Origin: Propionicimonas sp.
GTDB lineage: Bacteria; Actinomycetota; Actinomycetes; Propionibacteriales; Propionibacteriaceae
Direction: 5' to 3'
DNA length: 41,057 bases
NCBI GenBank assembly: GCA_030158185.1
Contig: JAOATP010000130.1
Span: 1 to 41,057 of the forward strand
Shown here: one piece after another, positions 31,349 through 39,916 of the stretch
Position numbering within the stretch: position 1 is the first letter of the stretch
Layout: every line of letters begins with the position of its first letter
Program-made: the position numbers and the translations under genes
The notes under the pieces: generated by a model
What the model was told of the DNA's origin: nothing
The model's input: only the letters and a program-made list of their open reading frames with translations
Databases searched by the model: none

Positions 31349-32212
31349 TCACACGGCGAGCAAGGCCGTCGCAATCAGCGCCACCGCCAGCCCTGCCCAC
31401 TGGACGGGCGCGATGCGCTCCTTCAGCACGGTGGCTGCCAGCAGGATCGTTCCGGCCGGGTACAGCGCGGTCAGCACGCCGATCACCGACAGGTCGCCGA
31501 GCCGCACGCCGAGCAGCAACAGGGAGTTGGCGATGGCGTCGACGACACCGCCGAGCATCGCCAGCCGGACGCCGCCCGTGCCCAGCTTCCGCAACCCGCC
31601 GGCAAGGCCCGTCCCCCGGGAGCGCAGGAGGAGGAACCCGATCGCCCCCAGCATGATCAGGCCGTTGACGCCGCGGTTCATCAGCAGCGGCACGAGCCCG
31701 GAGTCGTCCGGCGCGAGATCGATGAGCACAAGGAAAGCCCCGATCATGGCGCCGGACCCGATCGCCATCAGCACCCCGCGGAGCGTGGGACGCACCGCGC
31801 CCACCTCCCGCACGAAGCCCACCAGCACGACAGCGACGAGCGCCAGCCCGAGCCCGAAGAAGCCGAGGGTGCCGAGCTGCTCCCCCCGTGCGAGGCCGAA
31901 ACCCAGCGGGACGAGGGCGGAGATCACGGCGGTCAGCGGGGAGAGGATGCTCATCGGCCCGATCGCAAGGCAGGCGTACAGCAGGGCGATCGCGAGGCAG
32001 CCGGCTACCCCGGACAGCCCGCCCCAGAGCACGGCCTCCGGCGACCACCGTCCGGGCACGAACGGCAGGAACACCAGGAGCGCCGCGAGGCCGGTGAGCG
32101 CGACGACGGCGGTGACCAGCACAGGGTGGGAGCGGCGCGAGGCGACGCCGCCGACGAAGTCGGCTGCGCCGAAGACCAGCGCTGCGAAGGTCCCGATGGC
32201 GGCGGTGAGCAT
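31349..32212 (-). CDS. EamA-family (DMT) transporter
   Basis: A 287-residue permease of the drug/metabolite transporter superfamily with about ten helices in two EamA repeats, for example FAALVFGAADFVGGVASRRSH and SVIGVLTALYPAGTILLAATVLKERIAP. The second repeat ends LKERIAPVQWAGLAVALIATALL, typical of EamA. Members export amino acids or small metabolites, and the substrate here is unknown. The ATG at 32212 has AGGG eight bases upstream; an earlier ATG at 32269 would start inside the leader of the sigma-factor gene. It is divergent from sigF and lies 38 bases from the ATPase start. Confidence 0.82.
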   Translation of the reverse strand: MLTAAIGTFAALVFGAADFVGGVASRRSHPVLVTAVVALTGLAALLVFLPFVPGRWSPEAVLWGGLSGVAGCLAIALLYACLAIGPMSILSPLTAVISALVPLGFGLARGEQLGTLGFFGLGLALVAVVLVGFVREVGAVRPTLRGVLMAIGSGAMIGAFLVLIDLAPDDSGLVPLLMNRGVNGLIMLGAIGFLLLRSRGTGLAGGLRKLGTGGVRLAMLGGVVDAIANSLLLLGVRLGDLSVIGVLTALYPAGTILLAATVLKERIAPVQWAGLAVALIATALLAV

Positions 32213-32409
32213 GGCCAGAACCCTAGCGGGGTGCCATGTAAGCGCTTGCTCTGAATTGCGTACGATCACGGTCCCGCCCCGCCTTGGGGACCCTTCCCAC
32301 CCACCTGGCGGCGTTTGCCAACGGCGGAGATGTCTGCGAGTGTCGAGGAGTCAGAGCGGTCAAACCACGTGCCGACCCTGATGATCTGGCTCCTTGAAGG
32401 AGAAAGACG

Positions 32410-33207
32410 ATGGCACGTGGGAACTCCCCCGTCACCGACGTCACCACCCGCGAACAGCGCACCGATGCGCTCCTCGCCCAACTAGCCGAAACCGTCTCGG
32501 AATCCGGGCGCGAAGCCATCACCGCCGAACTCGTCGAGTTGAACCTCGGCCTGTGCGACGCCCTCGCCCACCGCTACGTCAACCGCGGCGCCGATCGTGA
32601 CGACCTCGTGCAGGTCGCCCGGATGGCACTCTTCATGGCCGTCGGACGCTTCCGTCCGGAAGCAGGCCGCTCCTTCGCAGCGTTCGCGGTTCCCACCATC
32701 ACGGGGGAACTGAAGCGCTACTTCCGTGACCACTGCTGGGTGGTCCGCCCGCCGCGTCGCATCCAGGAGCTGCGCTCCCGGGTGAGCCGCCAGGGCCAGC
32801 AGCTCGAACAGACCCTCGGTCGTGCGGCGACCAACGCGGAACTCGTCGCAGAGCTCGAGGTCGACGAGGACCTGCTGCGCGAATCACGGGTGGCGGACGG
32901 CAGCTTCCGGCCCTGGTCGCTGGACGCCCCCTTCGACGCCAGCACCGACGGCTCCCTCGCCTCGACACTTGCTGACGACGACGAGGCCATCGACCGGCTC
33001 ACCGACCGGCTCGCGCTGCAGCGGGCGCTGTCGGGCCTCAGCACGCGCGACCAGCTCGTCCTGCGGTGGCGCTTCGAGGAGGGCTGCACCCAGGGTGAGA
33101 TCGGACAGCGTCTGGGCATCTCCCAGATGCAGGTGTCCCGGATCATCCGGCGCATCCTCGACGAGGCCCGCCGCTCCCTCACGGAGCCGGAGCCGCTGGC
33201 CGGCTAG
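32410..33207 (+). CDS. sigF: SigB/SigF-type RNA polymerase sigma factor
   Basis: A 265-residue group 3 sigma factor. Region 2 is seen in YVNRGADRDDLVQVARMALFMAVGRFRPEAGRSFAAFAVPTITGELKRYFRD, followed by WVVRPPRRIQELR, characteristic of the SigB/SigF/SigG group. Region 3 follows, and region 4 (STRDQLVLRWRFEEGCTQGEIGQRLGISQMQVSRIIRRIL) carries the HTH. The ATG at 32410 has AAGGAGA upstream. Such factors direct general stress or sporulation regulons and are usually held by an RsbW/RsbV-type anti-sigma switch, which is not in this window. The gene is convergent with the hybrid kinase, whose stop is 46 bases away. The leader between the divergent starts is about 200 bases. Confidence 0.92.
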   Translation: MARGNSPVTDVTTREQRTDALLAQLAETVSESGREAITAELVELNLGLCDALAHRYVNRGADRDDLVQVARMALFMAVGRFRPEAGRSFAAFAVPTITGELKRYFRDHCWVVRPPRRIQELRSRVSRQGQQLEQTLGRAATNAELVAELEVDEDLLRESRVADGSFRPWSLDAPFDASTDGSLASTLADDDEAIDRLTDRLALQRALSGLSTRDQLVLRWRFEEGCTQGEIGQRLGISQMQVSRIIRRILDEARRSLTEPEPLAG

Positions 33208-33253
33208 GTGGGCTCCTGTGAGCACGAGCGGGGCCCGCGGTAGCGGGTCCCGC

Positions 33254-35959
33254 TCAGGCGTTGTCGGGGTCCAGCCCGGTCTCGATCACCCGCTGTGCGA
33301 TCTCGCGCAGCCGGATGTTGCGGTCCTGGGACGCCCGTCGCAGCTTCTGGAACGCCTCTCCCGGCGTGACGCGGTGGCGCTCGACGAGGATTCCGACCGC
33401 CTGGCCGACCGCCCGATGGCTCTCGATGGCCCGCTCGAGGTTCGCCTGCCGGTCGGCCAGCTCGTCGACAGCCAGCACCCGGTCGAGGGCGAGGGCAAAA
33501 GCCTGGGCCAGCAGGTCGGCGACGATCTGCTCGTCCGTGCTGACGATGCGGGGGGCTGCGAACTGCACCCACGCACGGGTACCGCTCGCTGCGCTCTGCG
33601 GCAGCAGGAGGATCCCGTCCACCGGCAGCGCTGCATCCACCGGCCCGGCGAGCGGCGTCCCGGCGAGCCGGACGGTGATGTGCTCGGGCAGGCTGTCGGT
33701 GGCAACCGGGCCATAGGCCGTGAAGGTCTGGGTCGTGCCCGCCCCGTCCACCTGCACGGTGGAGTCGCCGTCGAACAGGGTGTGCAGGCCGTCGACGGCG
33801 ATGCTCACCAGCTGGTCGAGCGCCTCAGCCGTCGCGAAGTCCGAGACCACCCGTGCAGCCGCCTGCCGGCGCTCCAGCGCCACGTGCTCCCGCGTGACGT
33901 CGCGCAGGGTCTTCAGGATCGCCGTCCGGCTCCGTCCGGGCACTTCGACAGAACTGCCGTAGGCGGAGACCCAGAGGCGGCGACCGTCGCGGTGACGGAC
34001 CTCGAACTCGCCCTGCAGCTGGTCGCCCTGCACCAGGGCCTCCTGCGCCCGGCTGCGGAGTGCGAACGCCTCCGGATCCGTCGCGGGGTCCGGCCACCAC
34101 GGGTACGGCGGACGCAGCGGACCGTCGTCCAGCGACCACCCGACGATGCGGGTGAAGGCCTCGTTCATCTCCGTGACGAGGCCGTCGGAGTCGGCGATGA
34201 GCACGGCCTCCTGCATGGAAGCGACAACGGCACGTCGCCAGCCGGCGTCCAGGCTCCGGTCGGAGGCCCTGCGCAGGTTGCTGGCGAGACGGGCGCGCAG
34301 GTCGGCGAGGTCGAAGGGCTTCACGACGTAGTCGTCAGCGCCCCGCTCCAGCCCGGTGACGGCAGCCTCCTGCCCGGCACGTGCCGACAGCATCACCACC
34401 GGCAGGTCCTTCAGCTCCGGGTCGCTGCGGATCTCCGCCACCAGCGCGAACCCGTCGAGGCCGGGCATCATCACATCGGTGAGGAGCACATCGGGACGGC
34501 GTGCCCGTGCTGCTGCGAGGGCCTGCAGGCCGTCGGCCACCGACTCGACCTGGTAGCTGTCGGCGAGCACCTCGGCGAGGTAGCGCGCCATGTCCGTGCT
34601 GTCCTCCGCGATCAGCAGGCGGGGACGCGGGGCGGCGTCCGCTGCTCGCTCCACAGGGGCGATCGGCCTCTCCCAGCCTTCCACCTCTGCGAGGAAGGCC
34701 TCGACGCCGCGCGGGGTGATCGACCGGGCGCCCTCCGCAGCCTGTGGGTGCTGTGGCGGCCGGTAAGGCAGCTGGACGGTGAACGTGCTGCCGCGCCCCG
34801 GTGCTGACCGCAGGTCGACGGAGCCGCCGAGGAGTTCCGTGAGCTCCTTCACCATGGCGAGGCCGATGCCCGCACCGTCGGAGCTGCGCGACTGGGAGCG
34901 GCGTGCCAGCTGCTCGAAACGGGCGAAGACCCGGTTCTGGTCGCGCACGGCGATGCCCAGCCCGGTGTCGGTGACCGCGACCTCGAAGCCGTCGGGCAGC
35001 GCCGTGAGTTGCAGCCGCACCGAACCCCGGGGGGTGTACTTGAGCGCGTTCGAGAGCAGGTTGAGCACGATGCGCTCGACGATGTCGCGGTCCAGCTGGC
35101 CGAGCCGGGGCAGGTCCGGCAGGTCGACGGTGAACTCGAGCCCTGCCCTCTCGATCGCGGGGCCGAAGCCGGCGGCAAGGGACCGCAGCAGCGCGGCCAC
35201 GTCGACCTCCGTGAGGTTGGGCACGATGCGCCCGGCCTCCATGCGGCTGAAGTCGAGCATGGCGTCGACCATGCGGCGCAACCGGACGACGTTGCCGCGC
35301 ACCAGCACCAGCCGGTCGCGCGCCGTGCCTGCGACGGTCTCGTCGGAGAGCACCTCCTGCAGGGGAGCGGAGATCAGGGAGAGCGGTGTGCGCAGCTCGT
35401 GGCTGACGTTGGCGAGGAAGGCCGACTTCGCGGCGTCCAGCTCGCGCAGGGTCTCGGAGTGCTGGCGTTCGAGGGCCAGCTCGCGCAGGCCGCTGAGGCC
35501 GGCACCGATCAGGCCGGCAGCGAGCTCGAGGTAGTCGGCGAACTCACCGTCCGTGCTCAGCTGGCAGGTGCTTCCCACGACGAGGACCAGCGATGGTGCG
35601 TCCTGGCCGGGTTCGACGATCGGACGGGCGAACAGCTCTGCGATGCCCTCCGGGCTCGTGACCGCCAGAACCTCGAGGCGGCCGGAGCTCGTCGCTGCGA
35701 CGGCGAGCGCGTGGGCCTCCGCTGCGTGGTGTCCGGTCGGGTCGGCCACCGGGCCCGACGTCGAGACCGAAGGGCTCAGCTCGCCGTAGCCCTGGGAGAG
35801 CACCTCCAGCAACCACACCAGTGGGGTGTCGGTGTCGTTGTGGCGCAGCACCGCCGCCGCCCGGGTGGCGACCTGATCGGGCGCCTCAGCGAGGGCCACG
35901 GCGTCGGCAAGCCGAGCGAGGATCCCCAGCCGCAGGGACGCCGCCTGGGTCAGCTCCAC
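33254..35959 (-). CDS. Hybrid sensor kinase with receiver, PAS, GAF and C-terminal ANTAR domains
   Basis: A 901-residue soluble signalling protein. A GAF-like region spans about 10-160. HisKA has the phospho-accepting H187 in FLANVSHELRTPLS, and the ATPase domain spans about 250-400 (N304; DTGLGI 331-336; DGAGIGLAMV 361-370). A receiver at 445-560 has acidic E452/D453, phospho-site D495 in LLTDVMMPG, and K547. A PAS domain (about 575-690, NEAFTRIVGWSL) is followed by a second GAF-like domain (700-830) and an ANTAR domain (about 838-896, ESHRAVGQAVGILVERHRVTPGEAF). ANTAR domains bind RNA hairpins to prevent termination. It could relay phosphate from H187 to D495 to control ANTAR within one chain. 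The GTG start has AAGGAG eight bases upstream, and no transmembrane helix is seen. Confidence 0.9.
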   Translation of the reverse strand: MELTQAASLRLGILARLADAVALAEAPDQVATRAAAVLRHNDTDTPLVWLLEVLSQGYGELSPSVSTSGPVADPTGHHAAEAHALAVAATSSGRLEVLAVTSPEGIAELFARPIVEPGQDAPSLVLVVGSTCQLSTDGEFADYLELAAGLIGAGLSGLRELALERQHSETLRELDAAKSAFLANVSHELRTPLSLISAPLQEVLSDETVAGTARDRLVLVRGNVVRLRRMVDAMLDFSRMEAGRIVPNLTEVDVAALLRSLAAGFGPAIERAGLEFTVDLPDLPRLGQLDRDIVERIVLNLLSNALKYTPRGSVRLQLTALPDGFEVAVTDTGLGIAVRDQNRVFARFEQLARRSQSRSSDGAGIGLAMVKELTELLGGSVDLRSAPGRGSTFTVQLPYRPPQHPQAAEGARSITPRGVEAFLAEVEGWERPIAPVERAADAAPRPRLLIAEDSTDMARYLAEVLADSYQVESVADGLQALAAARARRPDVLLTDVMMPGLDGFALVAEIRSDPELKDLPVVMLSARAGQEAAVTGLERGADDYVVKPFDLADLRARLASNLRRASDRSLDAGWRRAVVASMQEAVLIADSDGLVTEMNEAFTRIVGWSLDDGPLRPPYPWWPDPATDPEAFALRSRAQEALVQGDQLQGEFEVRHRDGRRLWVSAYGSSVEVPGRSRTAILKTLRDVTREHVALERRQAAARVVSDFATAEALDQLVSIAVDGLHTLFDGDSTVQVDGAGTTQTFTAYGPVATDSLPEHITVRLAGTPLAGPVDAALPVDGILLLPQSAASGTRAWVQFAAPRIVSTDEQIVADLLAQAFALALDRVLAVDELADRQANLERAIESHRAVGQAVGILVERHRVTPGEAFQKLRRASQDRNIRLREIAQRVIETGLDPDNA

Positions 35960-36024
35960 GTTTGCTGCTCCTTCGACGCGGGTAGGTGATGAGGGTACAT
36001 ATCAAACCGAAGCAGGAGGATCAC

Positions 36025-36198
36025 ATGGGTATCGACGACAAGGTCAGGAATGCCGCCCAGGAGGCCAAGGGCAAGCTCAAGGAGGGTTTCGGTGACCTCA
36101 CCGACAACCCAGAGCTCCAGGCAGAAGGCAAGGCCGACCAGGCCGCTGCGAACGTCAAGCAGGCCGGCGAAGACATCAAGGACGCGTTCAAGAAGTAG
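36025..36198 (+). CDS. CsbD-family stress protein
   Basis: A 57-residue acidic/basic helical protein of the CsbD family (MGIDDKVRNAAQEAKGKLKEGFGDLTDNPELQAEGK, a CsbD core with the NPELQAEGKADQ signature). The family is induced by general stress in several bacteria, but its molecular function is not known. The ATG at 36025 has AGGAGG five bases upstream, a textbook site; upstream in-frame residues from 35986 are not part of the family. It precedes a tiny membrane gene by 17 bases, so the two form an operon. It diverges from the kinase gene and lies near sigF, consistent with SigF control (inference). Confidence 0.9.
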   Translation: MGIDDKVRNAAQEAKGKLKEGFGDLTDNPELQAEGKADQAAANVKQAGEDIKDAFKK

Positions 36199-36215
36199 GA
36201 AGAAGGGAACAACCG

Positions 36216-36359
36216 ATGGCAACCCTCTTGTGGATCCTTGCAGCAGTGCTTGTGGTCTCCGGCATCTTTTCGCTGGTCAAGGGCCAGATGTTGTGGGGCA
36301 TCGTCCTCATCGTCGTGGGCCTGCTCGTCGGCCCCGGGGGCGTCAGCGTCTTCACCTGA
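36216..36359 (+). CDS. Small hydrophobic membrane protein (GPGGVSVF motif)
   Basis: A 47-residue protein made almost entirely of two helices: LLWILAAVLVVSGIFSL and MLWGIVLIVVGLLVG, joined by VKGQ and ending PGGVSVFT. A terminal GPGG(V/Y)S-x-F is typical of a small stress-associated membrane protein family in actinobacteria, whose function is unknown. The ATG at 36216 has AAGGGAAC upstream and follows the CsbD stop by 17 bases, so they are probably transcribed together. A hairpin follows 16 bases after the stop. It is too short for many gene finders. Confidence 0.75.
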   Translation: MATLLWILAAVLVVSGIFSLVKGQMLWGIVLIVVGLLVGPGGVSVFT

Positions 36360-36375
36360 TCCCCTGCAGTTCGCA

Positions 36376-36402
36376 CCCGTCGCCGGCTTCGCCGGCGGCG
36401 GG
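36376..36402. terminator. Hairpin between the small membrane gene and the hydrolase gene
   Basis: CCCGTCGCCGGC pairs with GCCGGCGGCGGG around TTC, with one mismatch. The flanks (TGCAG and CTGCATGCAAGGGG) can extend the pairing. It sits between convergent stops and probably ends both transcripts, although neither strand has a long U-run. Confidence 0.6.
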
Positions 36403-36425
36403 TTCTGCATGCAAGGGGCAAATAC

Positions 36426-37343
36426 TCACTGCCGATCGATCGCCTCGATGACCACGCCGAGAACATCGGGGTCCCAGGTGAGCGCACGTTCCCAGGGAAG
36501 TCCGAGAAGGTTGCAGAAGAACACCGAATGGGCATCGGGGAACGTGTGCGTGACCCGGTGCGGCAGCACCGCGGGGGACACCTCCTGCGCAAGGGCGCTC
36601 ACTGTCGCAACGAGGCCGTCGTTGGGGCTCACCCTCGGCCCGGCCGACCAGGTGAGGGCGTCGCCGGCCAACAGTGTCACCTCAAGCCCGTCGAGCACGC
36701 CCGCCTGGCGTTCGTTCCAGCCGGCGGGCCCGGCAAGGTAGCTGTGCGTCACCTGGTCGGCAGCGCTCTCCCTCGGCAGCCCGGACGCCTCGTCGGCAAA
36801 GCCGGCCAGCAGGGCGTCCACTCGCGCGTCACCACCGATGGCTTCCCTTGACAGGTCGCCCCGGCGGTGGTCGGCGGGGAAGGCCCCCGTCCACGGGGTG
36901 CCGAGCGTCGTGAGCGAGCGCACCCGCAGCGGCGAGCCGGCCAGGGCGAGCTCGCGGATGGCCGCGCGGCTGAACAGGCCACCCATCGAGTGCCCCACCA
37001 GGTGGAACGCTGCGTAGCCGTACCGCTCGGAGAGGTGGCCGAGGAACCGGGCGACCGAAGCCCCGGCGTCATCGATCGAGCCGAGCGGGTTGACGGTGAG
37101 CTCCGCTGCCAACACCTCCGGTGGGCCGGAGAACCCGGCGAAGCCGGCATCGGATTCTGCGACACCGTCCGGGCTTGCCGGCGAGGTGAAGGTGGCGAAG
37201 CCGGCGTCGAGCAGGCCCCGGCGCAGGAAGGTGTCACTGCTGCCAGCCGCCTGGCCTTCTGCGCAGCCGGCCTCGGGCGTGGTGAACGGGCTGATCGCGC
37301 TGCCGCCGGAGACAATCACGACAGCGGTGGTCGGGGAGGTCAT
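36426..37343 (-). CDS. Alpha/beta-hydrolase (lipase/esterase-like)
   Basis: A 305-residue hydrolase with nucleophile S119 in LVGHSMGGLFS, the G-x-S-x-G elbow of lipases and esterases. Acid and base partners are likely D in SPNDGLV and H in the FPDAHSVFF segment near the end, giving an ordinary triad (inference). There is no signal peptide. The N-terminus (TAVVIVSGGSAISPF) is the first beta strand of the fold with its oxyanion loop. The ATG overlaps the GcvR-like stop (ATGA), an unexpected pairing. The hydrolase may act on an acylated or lipid substrate that cannot be named. Confidence 0.75.
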   Translation of the reverse strand: MTSPTTAVVIVSGGSAISPFTTPEAGCAEGQAAGSSDTFLRRGLLDAGFATFTSPASPDGVAESDAGFAGFSGPPEVLAAELTVNPLGSIDDAGASVARFLGHLSERYGYAAFHLVGHSMGGLFSRAAIRELALAGSPLRVRSLTTLGTPWTGAFPADHRRGDLSREAIGGDARVDALLAGFADEASGLPRESAADQVTHSYLAGPAGWNERQAGVLDGLEVTLLAGDALTWSAGPRVSPNDGLVATVSALAQEVSPAVLPHRVTHTFPDAHSVFFCNLLGLPWERALTWDPDVLGVVIEAIDRQ

Positions 37344-37861
37344 GACGTGAGTGAGATCTCCACCATGATCTCCGCGGCCAGCTCCTCGAGGTCGGCGCGC
37401 ACCGCCGCGAGGTCTGCGTCCTGCGGCACCCGGGCGACGACTTGCGCCTCGAACAGCCGTCCGCCGGCCATCGGGGCGTCCCTCGTCTCGCTGGAGAAGT
37501 CGTCGATGCTGATCAGGTGACGGCTGAGCACGGCGGAGATGTCGCGCACGATGCCGGGATGGTCGTTGCCGAGGACGCCGAAGGTGAGCCGGGCGCGTTC
37601 GTCGACCGCCGGTTCCGCAGCACCGGCGTGGACGGTGACCTTGAGCATCCCGTCCAGCAGGTCGAGGGCCTCGCGGAGGGCTGCGACGCGGTCATCGGGC
37701 ACCGAGACCACGACGATGCCGGCGAAGGTGCCGGCGAGTTCTGCGAGCTGGCTGTGCTCCCAGTTGCCGCCGTGCGCGGAGACGACTTCTGCAAGGGCGG
37801 TGACGAGACCGGCGCGATCGTCGCCGACGACGGTGAGGACGAGACTGGACACGTCCCGCAT
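37340..37861 (-). CDS. GcvR-like double ACT-domain protein
   Basis: A 173-residue protein with two tandem ACT domains. The first is VLTVVGDDRAGLVTALAEVVSAHGGNWEHSQLAELAGTFAGIVVVSVP; the second is LTFGVLGNDHPGIVRDISAVLSRHLISIDDFSSETRDAP. Each has the DR/HPG-I-V core of ACT domains, as in GcvR, the glycine-cleavage regulator, and the related PurU and SerA tails. It should bind a small ligand such as an amino acid. I chose the ATG at 37861, because the longer form would begin in the next gene's tail. It overlaps the hydrolase gene and follows the SRPBCC gene by 22 bases. Confidence 0.8.
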   Translation of the reverse strand: MRDVSSLVLTVVGDDRAGLVTALAEVVSAHGGNWEHSQLAELAGTFAGIVVVSVPDDRVAALREALDLLDGMLKVTVHAGAAEPAVDERARLTFGVLGNDHPGIVRDISAVLSRHLISIDDFSSETRDAPMAGGRLFEAQVVARVPQDADLAAVRADLEELAAEIMVEISLTS

Positions 37862-37883
37862 GCTACCGGCGCGACGCCACGAA

Positions 37884-38531
37884 CTACGAGGGCCCACCCT
37901 CCGCGCGTTCCTTCAGGGTGAGCAGCATCTTGCGCGTCATGAGCCAGGTGACCGGGGCGCCGAGGGTCGTGGCCGCCCGTAGCACCGCCTGGCCGACGCC
38001 GGGGTTGCGGTGGGTCCGCGTCCGGGAGACGAGGCGGCACAGTCCCGGGCCCACCTCGCGGATGGAGAAGGTCCACACCCCGCCCCACGGGTCCTGCGGG
38101 GGTCCCTGGCGCAGCACCAGCGTGTGCGGGGGCTCCACCAGCGAGACCCGCAGCGCGTAGCCGTCGGGCAGCGGTCCCCAGCCGGGAGGGACGAGCCGGA
38201 CGCGGTCGTCGGGTTCGAGGTGCTGCCAGGCGGGGTTGATCGTCTCAGCGGAGTGGATCTCGAGGCCGACGGCCTGTTCGAGGCCGTCGTAGCTGTACAT
38301 GCCGCCACGGTCCTGGCCGATCTGCACCAGCCAGCTCCAGATGACCTCTGCCGGCGCTGCGATCGTGACCGCCATTGTCGTCTGGTCTGCGGGAGACTCG
38401 ATCAGCTCGTCGCCGGGATAGCCGGCTGCGATCTCCTCCTCACTGGCTCCCCAGTGGCTCATCCACCCGATCAGCTGGTAGCCGGCTGTGCCGGCAACTA
38501 CCGCTCCCAACAGCACTTTCGACGGGCGCAT
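37884..38531 (-). CDS. SRPBCC-superfamily (START-like) protein
   Basis: A 215-residue protein with an N-terminal transmembrane or lipid-anchoring helix (KVLLGAVVAGTAGYQLIGW) followed by a hydrophobic-cavity fold (VTIAAPAEVIWSWLVQIGQDRGGMYSYDGLE, typical of the polyketide-cyclase/SRPBCC group). These proteins bind hydrophobic small molecules. AAGGAGG is about eight bases upstream of the ATG, a strong site. It leads a probable operon with the GcvR-like and hydrolase genes and diverges from the MFS transporter. No ligand can be named. Confidence 0.75.
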   Translation of the reverse strand: MRPSKVLLGAVVAGTAGYQLIGWMSHWGASEEEIAAGYPGDELIESPADQTTMAVTIAAPAEVIWSWLVQIGQDRGGMYSYDGLEQAVGLEIHSAETINPAWQHLEPDDRVRLVPPGWGPLPDGYALRVSLVEPPHTLVLRQGPPQDPWGGVWTFSIREVGPGLCRLVSRTRTHRNPGVGQAVLRAATTLGAPVTWLMTRKMLLTLKERAEGGPS

Positions 38532-38621
38532 CGGCGTCCCCTCCTTCCTCCGCGGCCAACGCTAGTCTTCCGCCGGTGGCCGCGGACGCCGCGCACGCCG
38601 AGGCGGTGATTAACTGGTCCG

Positions 38622-39908
38622 GTGCCCAGAGCCCGGAGCCTCCTGCTGACCAGCATGCTGGACCTTCGCGGCAACGGAAGGGCCTGCGTCTACACCGAGC
38701 CCATGTGGGGCCTCTCGATGATGCTGGTGCTGCCCTACGCGTCGGTGTTCATGCTGGCGCTCGGCGTCAAGGACCAGCAGATCGGGCTGCTGGCCACCAT
38801 CTCGATGTTGTCCCAGGTGGTGTTCGGGCTGCTCAGCGGGGTGCTCACCGACAAGCTGGGACGCCGCCTGACGACGGCCGTCTTCGACATCGTCGCCTGG
38901 GCGATCCCCTGCCTGATCTGGGCCTTCGCGCAGAACTTCTGGTGGTTCCTCGCAGCGTCCGTCATCAACGGCGCCTGGCAGGTGACCCAGAACTCGTGGG
39001 ACTGCCTGCTGGTCGAGGACGTCGACCGCGGCGAGATCACCAAGGTGTACTCGCTGGTGAAGGTGGCCGGTGAGTTCTCCGCCCTCTTCGCGCCGATCGC
39101 AGCGCTGCTGGTGTCGCAGTTCGGGCTCGTGCCGGCCGTCCGGGTGCTGTACCTGAACGCCTTCGTCATCATGACAGCCAAGATCGTGCTGCTGTACCGG
39201 CTGACGACGGAGACGGCCGTGGGGCGGCTGCGCCGGGAGCAGACACGCGGGGTCAGCGCGTGGCGGCTGCTGGGCGAGTACCGGGGAGTCCTCCCGCTGA
39301 TCCTGCGGTCGAAGGGCACCCTCTTCTCCCTCGCCATCGCGGCCATCGTCGGGGCCGTCGCGCTCGTCAACGGCACCTTCTGGCAGGTGGTGATCAACCA
39401 GCACCTCGGTGTGCCGGACCCGCTCCTGCCGTTCTTCCCGATGGTGCGGTCGGTGCTTGCCGTCGTCTTCTTCTTCACCGTGATCCCCTGGCTGACCCAC
39501 GGCCGGCACCTGCAGCGACCGACGCTGTGGGGCTTCCTGAGCTACCTCGGCGGGCAGGTGCTGCTGGTGCTCATCCCGGCAGCTCCCCACGGGCCGGGCT
39601 GGTCGACCTACGCGCTGCTCGGCGTCTGCCTGCTGCTGGACGCCTTCGGCGCCAGCATCCTGTTCATGCTCGCCGAGTCGCTGGTCGCCCTGCATGTGGA
39701 CCGCGACGAGCGGTCGCGGGTGATGGCGATCCAGCGCACGGTCGTGATGCTGGTCACGGCCCCGTTCGGCTGGATCTCGGGCTGGCTATCGGGCATGGAC
39801 CGCACCTGGCCGTTCATCCTCACCTCGGCCCTCCTCGTGCTGGGGATCGCCGTGACGTCGCGCTTCTGGGTTACCACGCACACCGATCCCGCCGAGGCCG
39901 TCGTCTGA
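38622..39908 (+). CDS. MFS-family transporter
   Basis: A 428-residue permease with about twelve transmembrane helices. The loop between helices 2 and 3 reads SGVLTDKLGRRLTTA, the classical MFS motif A (G-x3-D-R/K-x-G-R-R). Helix 4 has ASVINGAWQVTQNSWDCLLVEDV, with an acidic EDV that is common in proton-coupled exporters. The start is GTG at 38622, without a good ribosome site; no other start fits the helix 1 position. It diverges from the SRPBCC gene. It is unknown whether it exports a drug or a metabolite. Confidence 0.82.
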   Translation: MPRARSLLLTSMLDLRGNGRACVYTEPMWGLSMMLVLPYASVFMLALGVKDQQIGLLATISMLSQVVFGLLSGVLTDKLGRRLTTAVFDIVAWAIPCLIWAFAQNFWWFLAASVINGAWQVTQNSWDCLLVEDVDRGEITKVYSLVKVAGEFSALFAPIAALLVSQFGLVPAVRVLYLNAFVIMTAKIVLLYRLTTETAVGRLRREQTRGVSAWRLLGEYRGVLPLILRSKGTLFSLAIAAIVGAVALVNGTFWQVVINQHLGVPDPLLPFFPMVRSVLAVVFFFTVIPWLTHGRHLQRPTLWGFLSYLGGQVLLVLIPAAPHGPGWSTYALLGVCLLLDAFGASILFMLAESLVALHVDRDERSRVMAIQRTVVMLVTAPFGWISGWLSGMDRTWPFILTSALLVLGIAVTSRFWVTTHTDPAEAVV

Positions 39909-39916
39909 CCGGCAAC

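Noticed and set aside
29562-34807. Long plus-strand frames opposite the ATPase and the kinase
   Set aside because: They lie opposite conserved P-type ATPase and kinase motifs and have no recognisable domains.
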